Shown: piece by piece, positions 1 to 7,135 of the stretch | Layout: each line of letters begins with the position of its first letter | Numbering within the stretch: the first letter of the stretch is position 1 | DNA from: Gemmatimonadota bacterium | GTDB taxonomy: Bacteria > Gemmatimonadota > Gemmatimonadetes > Gemmatimonadales > GWC2-71-9 | Assembly (NCBI GenBank): GCA_029859185.1 | Contig: JAOUDR010000082.1 | Span: 1-9,080, forward strand | Length of the DNA stretch: 9,080 nt | Direction of reading: 5' to 3' | Notes under the pieces: generated by a model | Database searches by the model: none | The model's input: only the letters and a program-made list of their open reading frames with translations | What the model was told of the DNA's origin: nothing | Translations under genes and position numbers: made by a program

Positions 1-642
1 CGGCATCTGGTGATCGCGCCGCATCACGCCCAGGCGCATGAGCGTTTCCCACAGCCCCAGCGCCCCGCCCATGGCCAGGACCCACGCGGGGCTCCCCGTC
101 ATGGCGAAGACGAAGAGCATGACGAACCCGATGATGGCAAAGGGCGTGGACTGGAACCACCAGCGGTGCAGCGTGCGCCATCCGAACCGCTCGAACACCA
201 CCGGGGCGAACTCGAGGGCGAGCACGAAGGTGTAGAAGGTCACGCACCACGAGACCTCGAACATCGGGGACACGTGGTTCCAGGAAATCAGCGCCTGCCA
301 GATGTTCCACGGGCGACCGAGGTCCACGCTCAGCGCGAAGATGAAGAGGAGGTAGCCCAGGAGCGCCGTGAGCACCGCCGGTCGGGCCAGGGGGTGGAAG
401 CGGTGTCCGCCGAAGAGGTGCACCACCCCGGCCATCACGAACCCCCCCGCGGCCAGCGCGATGCCGACGAGCACGTCCATCCCGATCCAGAATCCCCAGG
501 GATAGCCGTCGCTGAGGTTGGTGACGGCGCCGAGACCGGCCGCAAACCGGTAGGCGATGAGGCCGAGACCGATGGCGCCGAGCACTGCCAGCATGCCGAC
601 GCCGCGCGTGACCGGTGTCCGCAGGAAGGAGGGGACGGTCAT
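1..642 (-). CDS. hybB: HybB/NrfD-family quinone-reactive membrane subunit (3' end beyond window)
   Basis: The protein is an integral membrane subunit of the NrfD/PsrC superfamily that exchanges electrons between a periplasmic iron-sulfur partner and the quinone pool. The visible 214 residues (the frame is open to base 1) begin MTVPSFLRTP. They contain the HybB-like stretch LGAVTNLSDGYPWGFWIGMD (about residues 32-51), which runs into a second helix rich in Ala and Gly. About five hydrophobic segments are visible, and the last visible residues, LMRLGVMRRDHQMP, also match HybB. HybB of E. coli is about 390 residues, so roughly the C-terminal half lies outside. The start ATG (642-640) overlaps the TGA of the upstream hybA-like gene as ATGA, indicating translational coupling. 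The HybB rather than generic NrfD assignment is by recalled motif similarity. Whether it serves a hydrogenase or another donor cannot be seen, because the following gene is outside the window. Confidence 0.88.
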   Translation of the reverse strand, partial: MTVPSFLRTPVTRGVGMLAVLGAIGLGLIAYRFAAGLGAVTNLSDGYPWGFWIGMDVLVGIALAAGGFVMAGVVHLFGGHRFHPLARPAVLTALLGYLLFIFALSVDLGRPWNIWQALISWNHVSPMFEVSWCVTFYTFVLALEFAPVVFERFGWRTLHRWWFQSTPFAIIGFVMLFVFAMTGSPAWVLAMGGALGLWETLMRLGVMRRDHQMP

Positions 643-1598
643 CGCTCACCTCCGGAGGTATCGTGCGCCTGCCGCGCGGCCCGTGCGCGGCGGGCAACGT
701 CGGTGCGTCGCTCCACTACCCAGCGGACGCCGCCGAGAATGACGGTGAGCCCCACCATCGCGTAGGGAATGGCCGCCATCGCGGGTCGGGTGTAGTCGCG
801 ATAGGAACGGAGCGGCAGGTTGCGCCGGTACCCCAACTCCTCGAACGGCCGGCCGGCGAGGTGCAGGAAGTTGGTGCCGCCGGCCTCATGCTCCCCGTAC
901 ACGTGGTGGACGTACCGGCGGGGGCGGGCGGCGATCCGCCGGCGCGCCTCCGCCAGCAGCTCAGCCCGCGTGCCGGTCCGCAGGGCCTTCGTGGGGCAGG
1001 CGGCCACGCAGGCCGGCGGCTGCCCCTCGGCCAGCAGGTCGGCACACATGTCGCACTTGCGGATGCGGGGGTTGCGCGAGTCCCACTCGAAGCGTGGCAC
1101 GACGAACGGACACGCCATCATGCAGTACCGGCAGCCCAGGCACTTGCTGCCGTCCCACACGACGGGGCCTTCGGACGTCTTGTGGAGCGCGTTCACCGGG
1201 CAGCTCGAAACGCACGCCGGCTCGATGCAGTGCATGCACTGCATCTTCCCGAACGCGGCCGTCGTGGGGTCCGCCTCCCACTGGTGAAACGTCACGTAGG
1301 TGAAGACGTCCGGGCCGAGGGCGCGGGCATCCTGGGCTCCGCGGCCCCGGAAGACCTCCTCCGGTGTGCGCCCGAGGTCGTTCTTCTTGTTGCAGGCCAG
1401 CTCGCACGCCCGGCAGCCGACGCAGAGCGTGGAGTCGAACAGCATGGCGTGTTGCCCGGACGCACCGGCAGCCAGGGTCTCGTCACGGGAATCTTCGGTG
1501 GTACGAGGAGTTGCAGCGGCGCTCGATGAGGCGCCTGCCAGGCCCGCCGCTGCGCAGCCCCCCCGTACCAGGAACGTACGGCGCGAGAGCGCGTTCAT
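639..1598 (-). CDS. hybA: HybA-like Tat-exported 4x[4Fe-4S] ferredoxin subunit with C-terminal membrane anchor
   Basis: This 319-residue electron-transfer subunit should wire a periplasmic redox enzyme to the HybB-like quinone subunit. Residues 5-10 (SRRTFL) are a twin-arginine motif followed by an Ala/Gly-rich segment, so it is exported folded through Tat. Sixteen cysteines form four cluster motifs: 59/62/65/69, 121/124/129/133, 153/156/159/163 and 182/185/197/201. The third spacing in the last group is long, as in HybA/NrfC-type proteins. A stretch near 234-257 (YGEHEAGGTNFLHLAGRPFEE) is HybA-like, and residues about 275-296 form a single hydrophobic helix that would anchor it in the membrane. 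Length is close to E. coli HybA (about 328). A GAAAGGA Shine-Dalgarno (1614-1608) lies 9 nt before the ATG. In hydrogenase-2 type operons the small subunit usually precedes hybA; here the upstream neighbour is instead a divergent cytochrome gene. The partner could therefore be a hydrogenase encoded elsewhere or a non-hydrogenase donor or acceptor. Confidence 0.9.
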   Translation of the reverse strand: MNALSRRTFLVRGGCAAAGLAGASSSAAATPRTTEDSRDETLAAGASGQHAMLFDSTLCVGCRACELACNKKNDLGRTPEEVFRGRGAQDARALGPDVFTYVTFHQWEADPTTAAFGKMQCMHCIEPACVSSCPVNALHKTSEGPVVWDGSKCLGCRYCMMACPFVVPRFEWDSRNPRIRKCDMCADLLAEGQPPACVAACPTKALRTGTRAELLAEARRRIAARPRRYVHHVYGEHEAGGTNFLHLAGRPFEELGYRRNLPLRSYRDYTRPAMAAIPYAMVGLTVILGGVRWVVERRTDVARRARAARQAHDTSGGER

Positions 1599-1779
1599 GC
1601 GGGTAGTCCTTTCTCGGCCTTGCGGCCAACAGAGCTCGGTCTTCTCTCCCGCACCCCCAATGTGGCACGGCGCACGTTTGGGGAGCGCAAAACGCGCGTG
1701 AGAATAGGCTTAGGGTCCACTTCACGGGCTCTTCATGGTCAATCGGCTAAGTATTCTCCCGGACCGGGAGGCCGAGATC
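1599..1779. promoter_or_regulatory. Divergent intergenic region between hybA-like gene and bc-cytochrome fusion
   Basis: This 181-bp stretch separates two oppositely transcribed operons and must hold both promoters. Shine-Dalgarno sites are visible at each end: GAAAGGA (minus, 1614-1608) and GGGAGG (plus, 1766-1771, 8 nt before the ATG at 1780). An imperfect inverted repeat with 9-bp arms and one mismatch (1671-1679 and 1690-1698, 10-nt spacer) sits near the middle and could be a regulator site, but this is weak. No convincing -35/-10 pair or sigma-54 box was found. The arrangement suggests the two operons are controlled together, which is inference. Confidence 0.4.
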
Positions 1780-4686
1780 ATGAAGACTCCCGTGCGGCGA
1801 CGCGGCACGGCAGCTAGGGGTGTGGAGCGGATGAGGCTCCCGGGCATCGTCGTGGCCGTGGTTCTCCTCGGGGCGGTGGCGTCGCCCCGGGGCGCGCGCG
1901 CCCAGGACGACGCCACGTGCATGATGTGCCACGCGTCCGCGTCCCTCTTCAAGACGAAACCCAACCCCAACCGCTACGTCGTCACGCAGCAGTCCGTCGA
2001 GCGGTCGGTACACGGCGTGGTGGGGATGGGCTGTACGACGTGCCACGGGGCACTGGGCTTCCCGCACCCGGCCGACCGCGCCAAGGTGGACTGCGCGAGC
2101 TGCCATCGGGTGCAGGGGGAACAGCATCACGAGTCGCTCCACGGCCAGGCCGCCGCGCGCGGTGACCCGTTGGCGCCGACCTGCGAGGATTGCCACGGCG
2201 TGCACGAGGTCCGCACCCACCGGGATCCGCTGGCCCGCACGGCCGTCATGAACATCCCGTTCCTCTGCGGCCAGTGCCACCAGGAAGGCACCCCCGTCTC
2301 CCGCCGCCGCACGATTCCGCAGGACAGCATCCTGGAGAACTACTCGGAGTCCATTCACGGCGCGGGGCTCTTCCGGCAGGGGTTGATCGTTTCAGCCGTA
2401 TGTACGTCCTGCCATACGTCGCACTTCATCCTCCCGCACACCGATCCCCGGTCCAGCATCGCGCACGACAACATCGCCGCGACGTGTACGCAGTGCCACG
2501 CGCAGATCGAGCGGGTCCACCGCCAGGTGATCGAGGGGCGGCTGTGGGAAGCCGAGCCGCACAAGATCCCTGCCTGCGTGGACTGCCACTCCCCGCACCA
2601 GATCCGGCGGGTGATCTACACCGCTGGGGCCGCCAACGAGGACTGCTTCCGCTGCCACGCTGATCCGGATCTGCGCGGCCTCGCGAACGGTGATTCCACG
2701 TCCTTGTACGTGAATCGGGAGGGTTACGAGCACGGCGAGCACCGCGAGACCGCGTGCGCGCAGTGCCACACGGACGTGACGCCCTCGGATCGCACCCGGG
2801 CATGCGTGACGTCGCGTGCCGACGCGGTTGACTGCAGCGTCTGCCATCTCCAGGAAGTCCAGGATCATACCGCCAGCCTGCACGGGCAGCTGGCCGCCGA
2901 GGGAGACCCTGACGCACCCCGCTGCGTCGACTGCCACGACAAGCACGAAACCCCGCCGCGCGTCGACCCAAAGTCGCCCACCTTCGTGCGGAACGTGCCC
3001 GTGCTCTGTGCCCAGTGCCACCGCGAGGGCGAGACCGCCGCGGTGCGGATCGCGCGCGCGCGCGTCGGGGACCGGCTGCGAGAGCTCGGTGTGGGAGGAC
3101 CGCGTGCCGCGGAGTTCCGCGACATCGTGCAGAGCTACGAGGAGAGCATCCACGGCAAGGGGCTCATCTCGAGCGGGCTCCTGGTCACGGCGACCTGCAC
3201 CAGCTGCCACACGACCCATCGCGTGCTCCCGCCCTCGGACTCCGCATCCTCGGTGCACCACGACAACATCGCGGAGACCTGCGGGTCGTGTCACGACGGC
3301 GTCGAACAGGAGTTCCGCCAGAGCATCCACGGGGAGAATGGCGGCCGATCCGGCATGGTGGACGGGGAGCTGAAGCAGTACCCCACCTGTGAGGACTGCC
3401 ACTCTGCCCATACGATCAGCCGGACGGATCGCGGCGATTTCCGGCTGAACATGATGAACCAGTGCGGGCGGTGTCACGAAGCGGAGGCCACCACCTTCTT
3501 CGACACGTTCCACGGCAAGGTGTCGCGCCTCGGCGATGCCGGAGCCGCCAAGTGCTCCGACTGCCACGGCACCCACAACATCCATTCGCCGGACGAGCCG
3601 ACGTCGACGTTGAGCCGGCGGAACATCGTCGCGACCTGCTCCAAGTGCCACGACGGCGTCAGTGAGCGCTTCACGGGCTATCTCACCCACGCGACGCACC
3701 ACGACGCCGCCAAGTGGCCGTTCCTCTTCTGGTCGTTCTGGGGCATGACGGCGCTGCTCGTGGGCACGCTGTCCTTCGCGCTCCTGCACACCTTCGCGTG
3801 GCTCTTCCGGCTCTGGCGCTCCCCCGAGCTGTGGCGGCGGCGGCACGGGCACGTGCCCGGAGACAAGCTCCACCGCCGGTTTACACGGTTCCAGCGCGGC
3901 ATGCACCTGGTGATGCTGCTGAGCTTCTTCACCCTGGCGCTCACCGGGATGGCGCTCAAGTTCTCCTACATGGGCTGGGCGCAGTGGTTCGCGGGGGCGG
4001 TGGGTGGCTTCTCGACGACGGGTGTCCTCCACCGGATGGCGGCCGTTGCGCTCGGTGGCGTGTTCTTCACCCATCTGGTGGATGCCGTCAAGCGGAAGCG
4101 CCGGACCCGCCTGTCGTGGCTCCGGTTCATCCAGTCCGAGACGTCACTGTTGTTCACACCTACGGACGCCCGCGAGTTCTGGCAATCGGTCAAGTGGTTC
4201 TTCGGGAAAGGGCCCCGCCCGGGGTACGGCCGCTACACGTACTGGGAGAAGTTCGACTACTTCGCCGTGTTCTGGGGGATGTTCGTGATCGGCTCGACCG
4301 GGATGCTGCTCTGGTTCCCCGAGTTCTTCACGCAGGTGTTGCCGGGGTGGACGGTCAACGTGGCCACCATCATCCACAGCGATGAGGCGCTGCTGGCGGT
4401 GGGGTTCATCTTCACCATCCACTTCTTCAACACGCACTTCCGCCTGGACAAGTTCCCGATGGACCCGGTCATCTTCACCGGCCGCGTGTCGATTGCCGAG
4501 CTGAAGCAGGACAAACCGCGCGAGTACGAGCGACTCGTGACCAGCGGCGAGCTGGCCGAGACCCTCGTCGACCCGTATCCGCGGGAGCTCGAGCGGGTCT
4601 TCAAGATCTTCGGCTTCACCGCGTTGGCGGTGGGGCTGACGCTGATCGCCCTGATCGTCTACTCGATGCTCTTCGGGTATCGCTGA
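1780..4686 (+). CDS. 19-haem c-type cytochrome fused to six-helix b-type cytochrome (CbcL-like architecture)
   Basis: The 968-residue protein has a signal peptide (to about ARA|QDD, residue 41), a periplasmic multihaem domain (about 42-640) and a C-terminal membrane domain (about 645-968). The periplasmic part carries 19 CxxCH motifs, first at residue 47 and last at 620, with many SxHG and xH ligand motifs. The membrane part has six hydrophobic helices with His 709, 751, 765, 866, 881 and 886, resembling the diheme cytochrome b subunits of formate dehydrogenase and hydrogenase. This suggests oxidation of menaquinol at the inner membrane with electrons passed to the attached c-haem chain. Geobacter CbcL has a comparable b+c fusion with fewer c haems; orthology is not claimed. 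The start at 1780 is chosen for its GGGAGG site. An ATG at 1735 lacks one, and an ATG at 1831 would give a shorter, also plausible, signal peptide. An 82-bp gap separates it from the barrel gene, so the two probably share an operon. Confidence 0.92.
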   Translation: MKTPVRRRGTAARGVERMRLPGIVVAVVLLGAVASPRGARAQDDATCMMCHASASLFKTKPNPNRYVVTQQSVERSVHGVVGMGCTTCHGALGFPHPADRAKVDCASCHRVQGEQHHESLHGQAAARGDPLAPTCEDCHGVHEVRTHRDPLARTAVMNIPFLCGQCHQEGTPVSRRRTIPQDSILENYSESIHGAGLFRQGLIVSAVCTSCHTSHFILPHTDPRSSIAHDNIAATCTQCHAQIERVHRQVIEGRLWEAEPHKIPACVDCHSPHQIRRVIYTAGAANEDCFRCHADPDLRGLANGDSTSLYVNREGYEHGEHRETACAQCHTDVTPSDRTRACVTSRADAVDCSVCHLQEVQDHTASLHGQLAAEGDPDAPRCVDCHDKHETPPRVDPKSPTFVRNVPVLCAQCHREGETAAVRIARARVGDRLRELGVGGPRAAEFRDIVQSYEESIHGKGLISSGLLVTATCTSCHTTHRVLPPSDSASSVHHDNIAETCGSCHDGVEQEFRQSIHGENGGRSGMVDGELKQYPTCEDCHSAHTISRTDRGDFRLNMMNQCGRCHEAEATTFFDTFHGKVSRLGDAGAAKCSDCHGTHNIHSPDEPTSTLSRRNIVATCSKCHDGVSERFTGYLTHATHHDAAKWPFLFWSFWGMTALLVGTLSFALLHTFAWLFRLWRSPELWRRRHGHVPGDKLHRRFTRFQRGMHLVMLLSFFTLALTGMALKFSYMGWAQWFAGAVGGFSTTGVLHRMAAVALGGVFFTHLVDAVKRKRRTRLSWLRFIQSETSLLFTPTDAREFWQSVKWFFGKGPRPGYGRYTYWEKFDYFAVFWGMFVIGSTGMLLWFPEFFTQVLPGWTVNVATIIHSDEALLAVGFIFTIHFFNTHFRLDKFPMDPVIFTGRVSIAELKQDKPREYERLVTSGELAETLVDPYPRELERVFKIFGFTALAVGLTLIALIVYSMLFGYR
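1918..3651 (+). repeat. Internal 8 + 8 + 3 haem repeat in the multihaem domain
   Basis: The haem domain is a degenerate tandem repeat. Haems 1-8 (from base 1918, residue 47) correspond to haems 9-16 (from 2644, residue 289), and haems 17-19 (3463-3651, residues 562-624) look like the start of a third copy or a copy of haems 3-5. Matching landmarks include CASCH...ESLHGQAAARGDPLAP with CSVCH...ASLHGQLAAEGDPDAP, ESIHGAGL with ESIHGKGL, and CTSCHTSHFILP with CTSCHTTHRVLP followed by HDNIA in both. Unit spacing is 242 then 273 residues. The second unit is longer mainly because of an extra Arg-rich segment before its ESIHG motif. The alignment was made by eye; haems 18-19 could instead pair with 6-7. 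Confidence 0.8.
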
Positions 4687-4768
4687 CGGGCGAGACCGCG
4701 GCCGCGGGCCGCACCACAATCCGGGGAGGCGCCGGAGCACGACCGCGCCGCGTCCCGGGGGAGGAATC

Positions 4769-6316
4769 GTGAGAGTCTCCAGTCTCCTGTCGCTCGCGAC
4801 ATTGGGTACGCTGGCGTTGCTCGCCGGTCGGCTCGATGCGCAAGGGTACCGGGTAGAGCTGGACGCGCGAGTCCAGGGCGTGAGCTATCGGGGCTGGCAA
4901 CTCGACAGCATCCCGATCGATCAGGTCCAGGTCCAGAACGGCCTGCTCTACACGCCGGGCGGCATCGGCGTCACCTGCCTGGCTGGCCAGGCGTACTGCA
5001 TCTTCTACCGGCCGGGGGACAAGGTCCAGGCGTACCCGTTCGCGGCCACGGTGGATTTTGCCCTGTGGAACTTCGGGGTACGGGGGCTCCGGTTCGAAGG
5101 ATCCGGGCGGCTCGCCGTGGACGGCAAAGCCGGCCCAACCACCAGCCTCAGCACCCAGGAATCGATGGGCGCGTGGCCGGGGACCAAGCCGCCTGCGCAG
5201 TTGATCGAGGCCTATCTCGCCTACGACGGGCCGTGGTATGCGCTGCGGGGCGGCCGGGTCGCGAACGTGTCCCGCTTCGGCTACACGGCGTTCGACGGCG
5301 CCCAGGTCCGGTTCCACGAGCCGAAAGAGCGGATTGGCGTCAGTGCCCGTTACGGGTGGGCCCTGGCGCGCGGGGCGCTGGTGCCCTGGACCGATGCCTC
5401 GCTCGATCCGCTCGACGAGTATCGGCCGAGCACGCGCGACATGCTGCTGGGATTCGATCTCGACTGGAACCTGCCCTGGCTCACCGGGCGCGTGCTGTAC
5501 GAGCGGGAATGGGCGTCGGAGAACAGCGTCACGACCGTCGCGTCCGAACTGCTGGGCGGAGACGTCGCGCTGCGCCCGCACCGGTCGGTGCACCTGTCGG
5601 GCGGACTCGAGTACGACATGGCGCTCGGCAGTGTCGGCAATGCCGACGGCGCCATCACGGGCATGCTTCCCAAGGGGTTTGGCAGCGTGACGCTCGGGGC
5701 CCGGCGGTATCGCCCGCGGTTCCCACTGTGGTCCATCTGGACGGCGTTCAGCCCCGTGCCCTACAACGCCTTCTACGGGCAGGCGGCCGTACACGTGTTG
5801 GCGAAACTCGATGTGCGGGGGCGGGTCGAAAAATACGGGTATGACGAAACCGAGGCAGCCTCGGCGCTCATGACGGTCGAGACCGACGGGTGGCGGTACG
5901 GGCTCGGGGCAACGTACCGGCACTCACCGCAGCTCAACGCCACGGTGGACTACCAGGCGGGACTCGGCGTGGGTGCCCAGGCCCAGACGGTAGACCTGGG
6001 CGTCAATTGGCGGGCCCGGGACATGTTGAATCTCCGCATCAGTGGGGCGTACGTCGAGCGCGCGCTCGAGTTCCGCTACAGCAACAACACGTTGTGGCGG
6101 TTCGGGCTCGACGCCGATGCCAAAGTCCGCCCGGGTCTCCGGGCCTTCGGCGGCGCTTGGTACCTGGCCGAGCAGCGCGATCGTCCGGACGCGGCGGCGT
6201 TTGACTGGAATCAGGTCCGGTTCCACATCGGGTTGCGGTTCGGGTTCGGCAGTGCGGCCGACCGGCCCACGCTGCCGCCCTCGATCCTGCGGATTCCCGA
6301 GGGAGGTGCGCAATGA
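4769..6316 (+). CDS. Outer-membrane beta-barrel, candidate cytochrome-conduit porin
   Basis: The 515-residue protein starts at a GTG (4769-4771) preceded by a strong GGGGGAGGAA Shine-Dalgarno. Residues 1-24 form a Sec signal peptide (LATLGTLALLAGRLDA|QG). The rest has the alternating polar/hydrophobic, Tyr/Trp/Gly-rich pattern of amphipathic strands, for example YPFAATVDFALWNFGVRG, WRYGLGATYRHSP and the last strand QVRFHIGLRFGFG. I estimate roughly 18-22 strands. There is no CxxCH, so it binds no haem c. Two Cys (70 and 77) in a probable loop could form a disulfide. It lacks the N-terminal CxxC typical of MtrB, and after the last strand there is a Pro-rich tail of about 20 residues instead of a terminal aromatic. 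Its position between a bc-cytochrome and a nine-haem cytochrome, with the latter's start overlapping its stop, suggests a porin that sheathes or docks a cytochrome. I do not recognise the exact family; a general porin is the alternative. Confidence 0.8.
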   Translation: MRVSSLLSLATLGTLALLAGRLDAQGYRVELDARVQGVSYRGWQLDSIPIDQVQVQNGLLYTPGGIGVTCLAGQAYCIFYRPGDKVQAYPFAATVDFALWNFGVRGLRFEGSGRLAVDGKAGPTTSLSTQESMGAWPGTKPPAQLIEAYLAYDGPWYALRGGRVANVSRFGYTAFDGAQVRFHEPKERIGVSARYGWALARGALVPWTDASLDPLDEYRPSTRDMLLGFDLDWNLPWLTGRVLYEREWASENSVTTVASELLGGDVALRPHRSVHLSGGLEYDMALGSVGNADGAITGMLPKGFGSVTLGARRYRPRFPLWSIWTAFSPVPYNAFYGQAAVHVLAKLDVRGRVEKYGYDETEAASALMTVETDGWRYGLGATYRHSPQLNATVDYQAGLGVGAQAQTVDLGVNWRARDMLNLRISGAYVERALEFRYSNNTLWRFGLDADAKVRPGLRAFGGAWYLAEQRDRPDAAAFDWNQVRFHIGLRFGFGSAADRPTLPPSILRIPEGGAQ

Positions 6317-7077
6317 CACGGCTGCTCGGCATCGGACTGCTGCTCGCCACGGCGAGCACGCTCTCCGCCCAGGCTCCGGCTTCCCACCGGGCGCCGGACT
6401 GGTTGGCAACACACAAGACAGTGGTGGAAGCACAGCGCACCACCTGCGCGGTCTGCCACGCGCAGGAGAGCTGTTGGCAGTGCCACCGCGGCAATCCGCA
6501 GGTGGCGGAGGGCCTCCCGACGGCGGCCTCGGGCACCGGCCTCAACGTGCAGGTCCAACGCCGTCCACCTGCGACGCACACGCCGGAGTTCGCGAATGGC
6601 CATGGCGGCTTGGCCGACTCGCGTCCCGAGGCATGTGCAGGGTGCCATGTACGGCAGGATTGTCTCGAGTGTCACCGGCCCAGCCCGGCGTCAGCCGGGG
6701 GCTATCACAAGCCGGGGTTCCTTACCTCGCACCCGCAACAGGCGTACAGCCGCGAGGTGTCCTGCGCCAACTGTCACAACACGGGCGGCTTCTGCACGTC
6801 GTGTCACAAGCAGGCGGGGTTGGTGGCCAACGGGCCGATCAACCGCGGGTACCACGACCAGGCGCCACAGTTCCTCGGCGGGCACGGGCCCGCGGCGCGG
6901 CAGAGCCTCGAGTCCTGTGTCTCGTGCCACGTGGAGAACGACTGCCTCACCTGTCACCGGCAGTTCAACCCGCACGGCCCAGGCTTCGCGCCGGAGAAAC
7001 TGCAGAGCCGAGCCGAGGAAATGTGCCGGGTGTGTCACGGCGCGGCGATTCCGGAGACGAGCCGCCAGCGAAGGTAA
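6313..7077 (+). CDS. Nine-haem periplasmic c-type cytochrome
   Basis: This 254-residue protein has a short signal peptide (STLSA|QAP, about residues 1-19). It has nine CxxCH motifs with first Cys at 45, 54, 108, 117, 151, 161, 202, 211 and 238. Outside these motifs there are exactly nine His: 25, 34, 89, 97, 132, 140, 181, 191 and 221. The layout is four modules of two spaced His followed by CxxCH-x4/5-CxxCH, then a final half module of one His and one CxxCH, so all nine haems could be bis-His ligated. Such low-potential chains serve as electron wires. The ATG overlaps the barrel's TGA (ATGA, 6313-6316), implying fixed co-translation. With the barrel it may form a trans-outer-membrane conduit comparable in logic to MtrA/MtrB, although sequence relation to MtrA/DmsE is not evident by eye. 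A soluble periplasmic carrier is the alternative. Confidence 0.9.
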   Translation: MTRLLGIGLLLATASTLSAQAPASHRAPDWLATHKTVVEAQRTTCAVCHAQESCWQCHRGNPQVAEGLPTAASGTGLNVQVQRRPPATHTPEFANGHGGLADSRPEACAGCHVRQDCLECHRPSPASAGGYHKPGFLTSHPQQAYSREVSCANCHNTGGFCTSCHKQAGLVANGPINRGYHDQAPQFLGGHGPAARQSLESCVSCHVENDCLTCHRQFNPHGPGFAPEKLQSRAEEMCRVCHGAAIPETSRQRR

Positions 7078-7099
7078 GCAGTTCTTCATAGAGTGATCT

Positions 7100-7135
7100 G
7101 ATCCCGGTATCCGTGGTCTTGCGGATACCGGGATC
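7100..7135 (+). terminator. Perfect 14-bp hairpin between nine-haem and tetrahaem genes
   Basis: The arms GATCCCGGTATCCG (7100-7113) and its exact complement (7122-7135) flank an 8-nt loop. It lies 23 nt after the TAA of the nine-haem gene and 54 nt before the tetrahaem ATG. The downstream bases (CGTATTTGATT) lack a clean T-run, so it may be a weak terminator, an mRNA-stabilising end, or a scattered palindromic repeat. The symmetric arms would act the same on either strand. Confidence 0.5.

Noticed and set aside
10..765. Plus-strand frame of 251 codons at the left edge
   Set aside because: The minus strand here encodes the HybB-like protein with clear helices and family motifs. The plus product is His/Arg/Glu-rich and featureless.
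1663..1680. Possible sigma-54 promoter (TGGCACGGCGCACGTTTG)
   Set aside because: The TGGCAC half fits, but the expected GC dinucleotide at the -12 position is missing (GT instead).
2803..2817. CVTSR as a twentieth, degenerate haem site in the fusion
   Set aside because: There is no second Cys and no adjacent His, so it cannot bind haem c covalently in the usual way.
2392..4074. Long open frame on the minus strand (560 codons) opposite the cytochrome fusion
   Set aside because: It is a GC-rich shadow: the opposite strand encodes 19 CxxCH motifs and membrane helices in order. The minus product is Arg/Ala/Gly/Val-rich with no recognisable domain.
4698..4712. Short GCGGCC-GCG-GGCCGC hairpin between the fusion and the barrel
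   Set aside because: The stem is only 6 bp with a 3-nt loop and no T-run; in such GC-rich DNA it is likely chance, and the two genes probably share a transcript.
4616..5923. Long minus-strand open frame (435 codons) opposite the barrel gene
   Set aside because: It is a shadow of a well-supported barrel gene with a signal peptide and Shine-Dalgarno. The minus product is low in complexity and rich in Pro/Arg/Glu.
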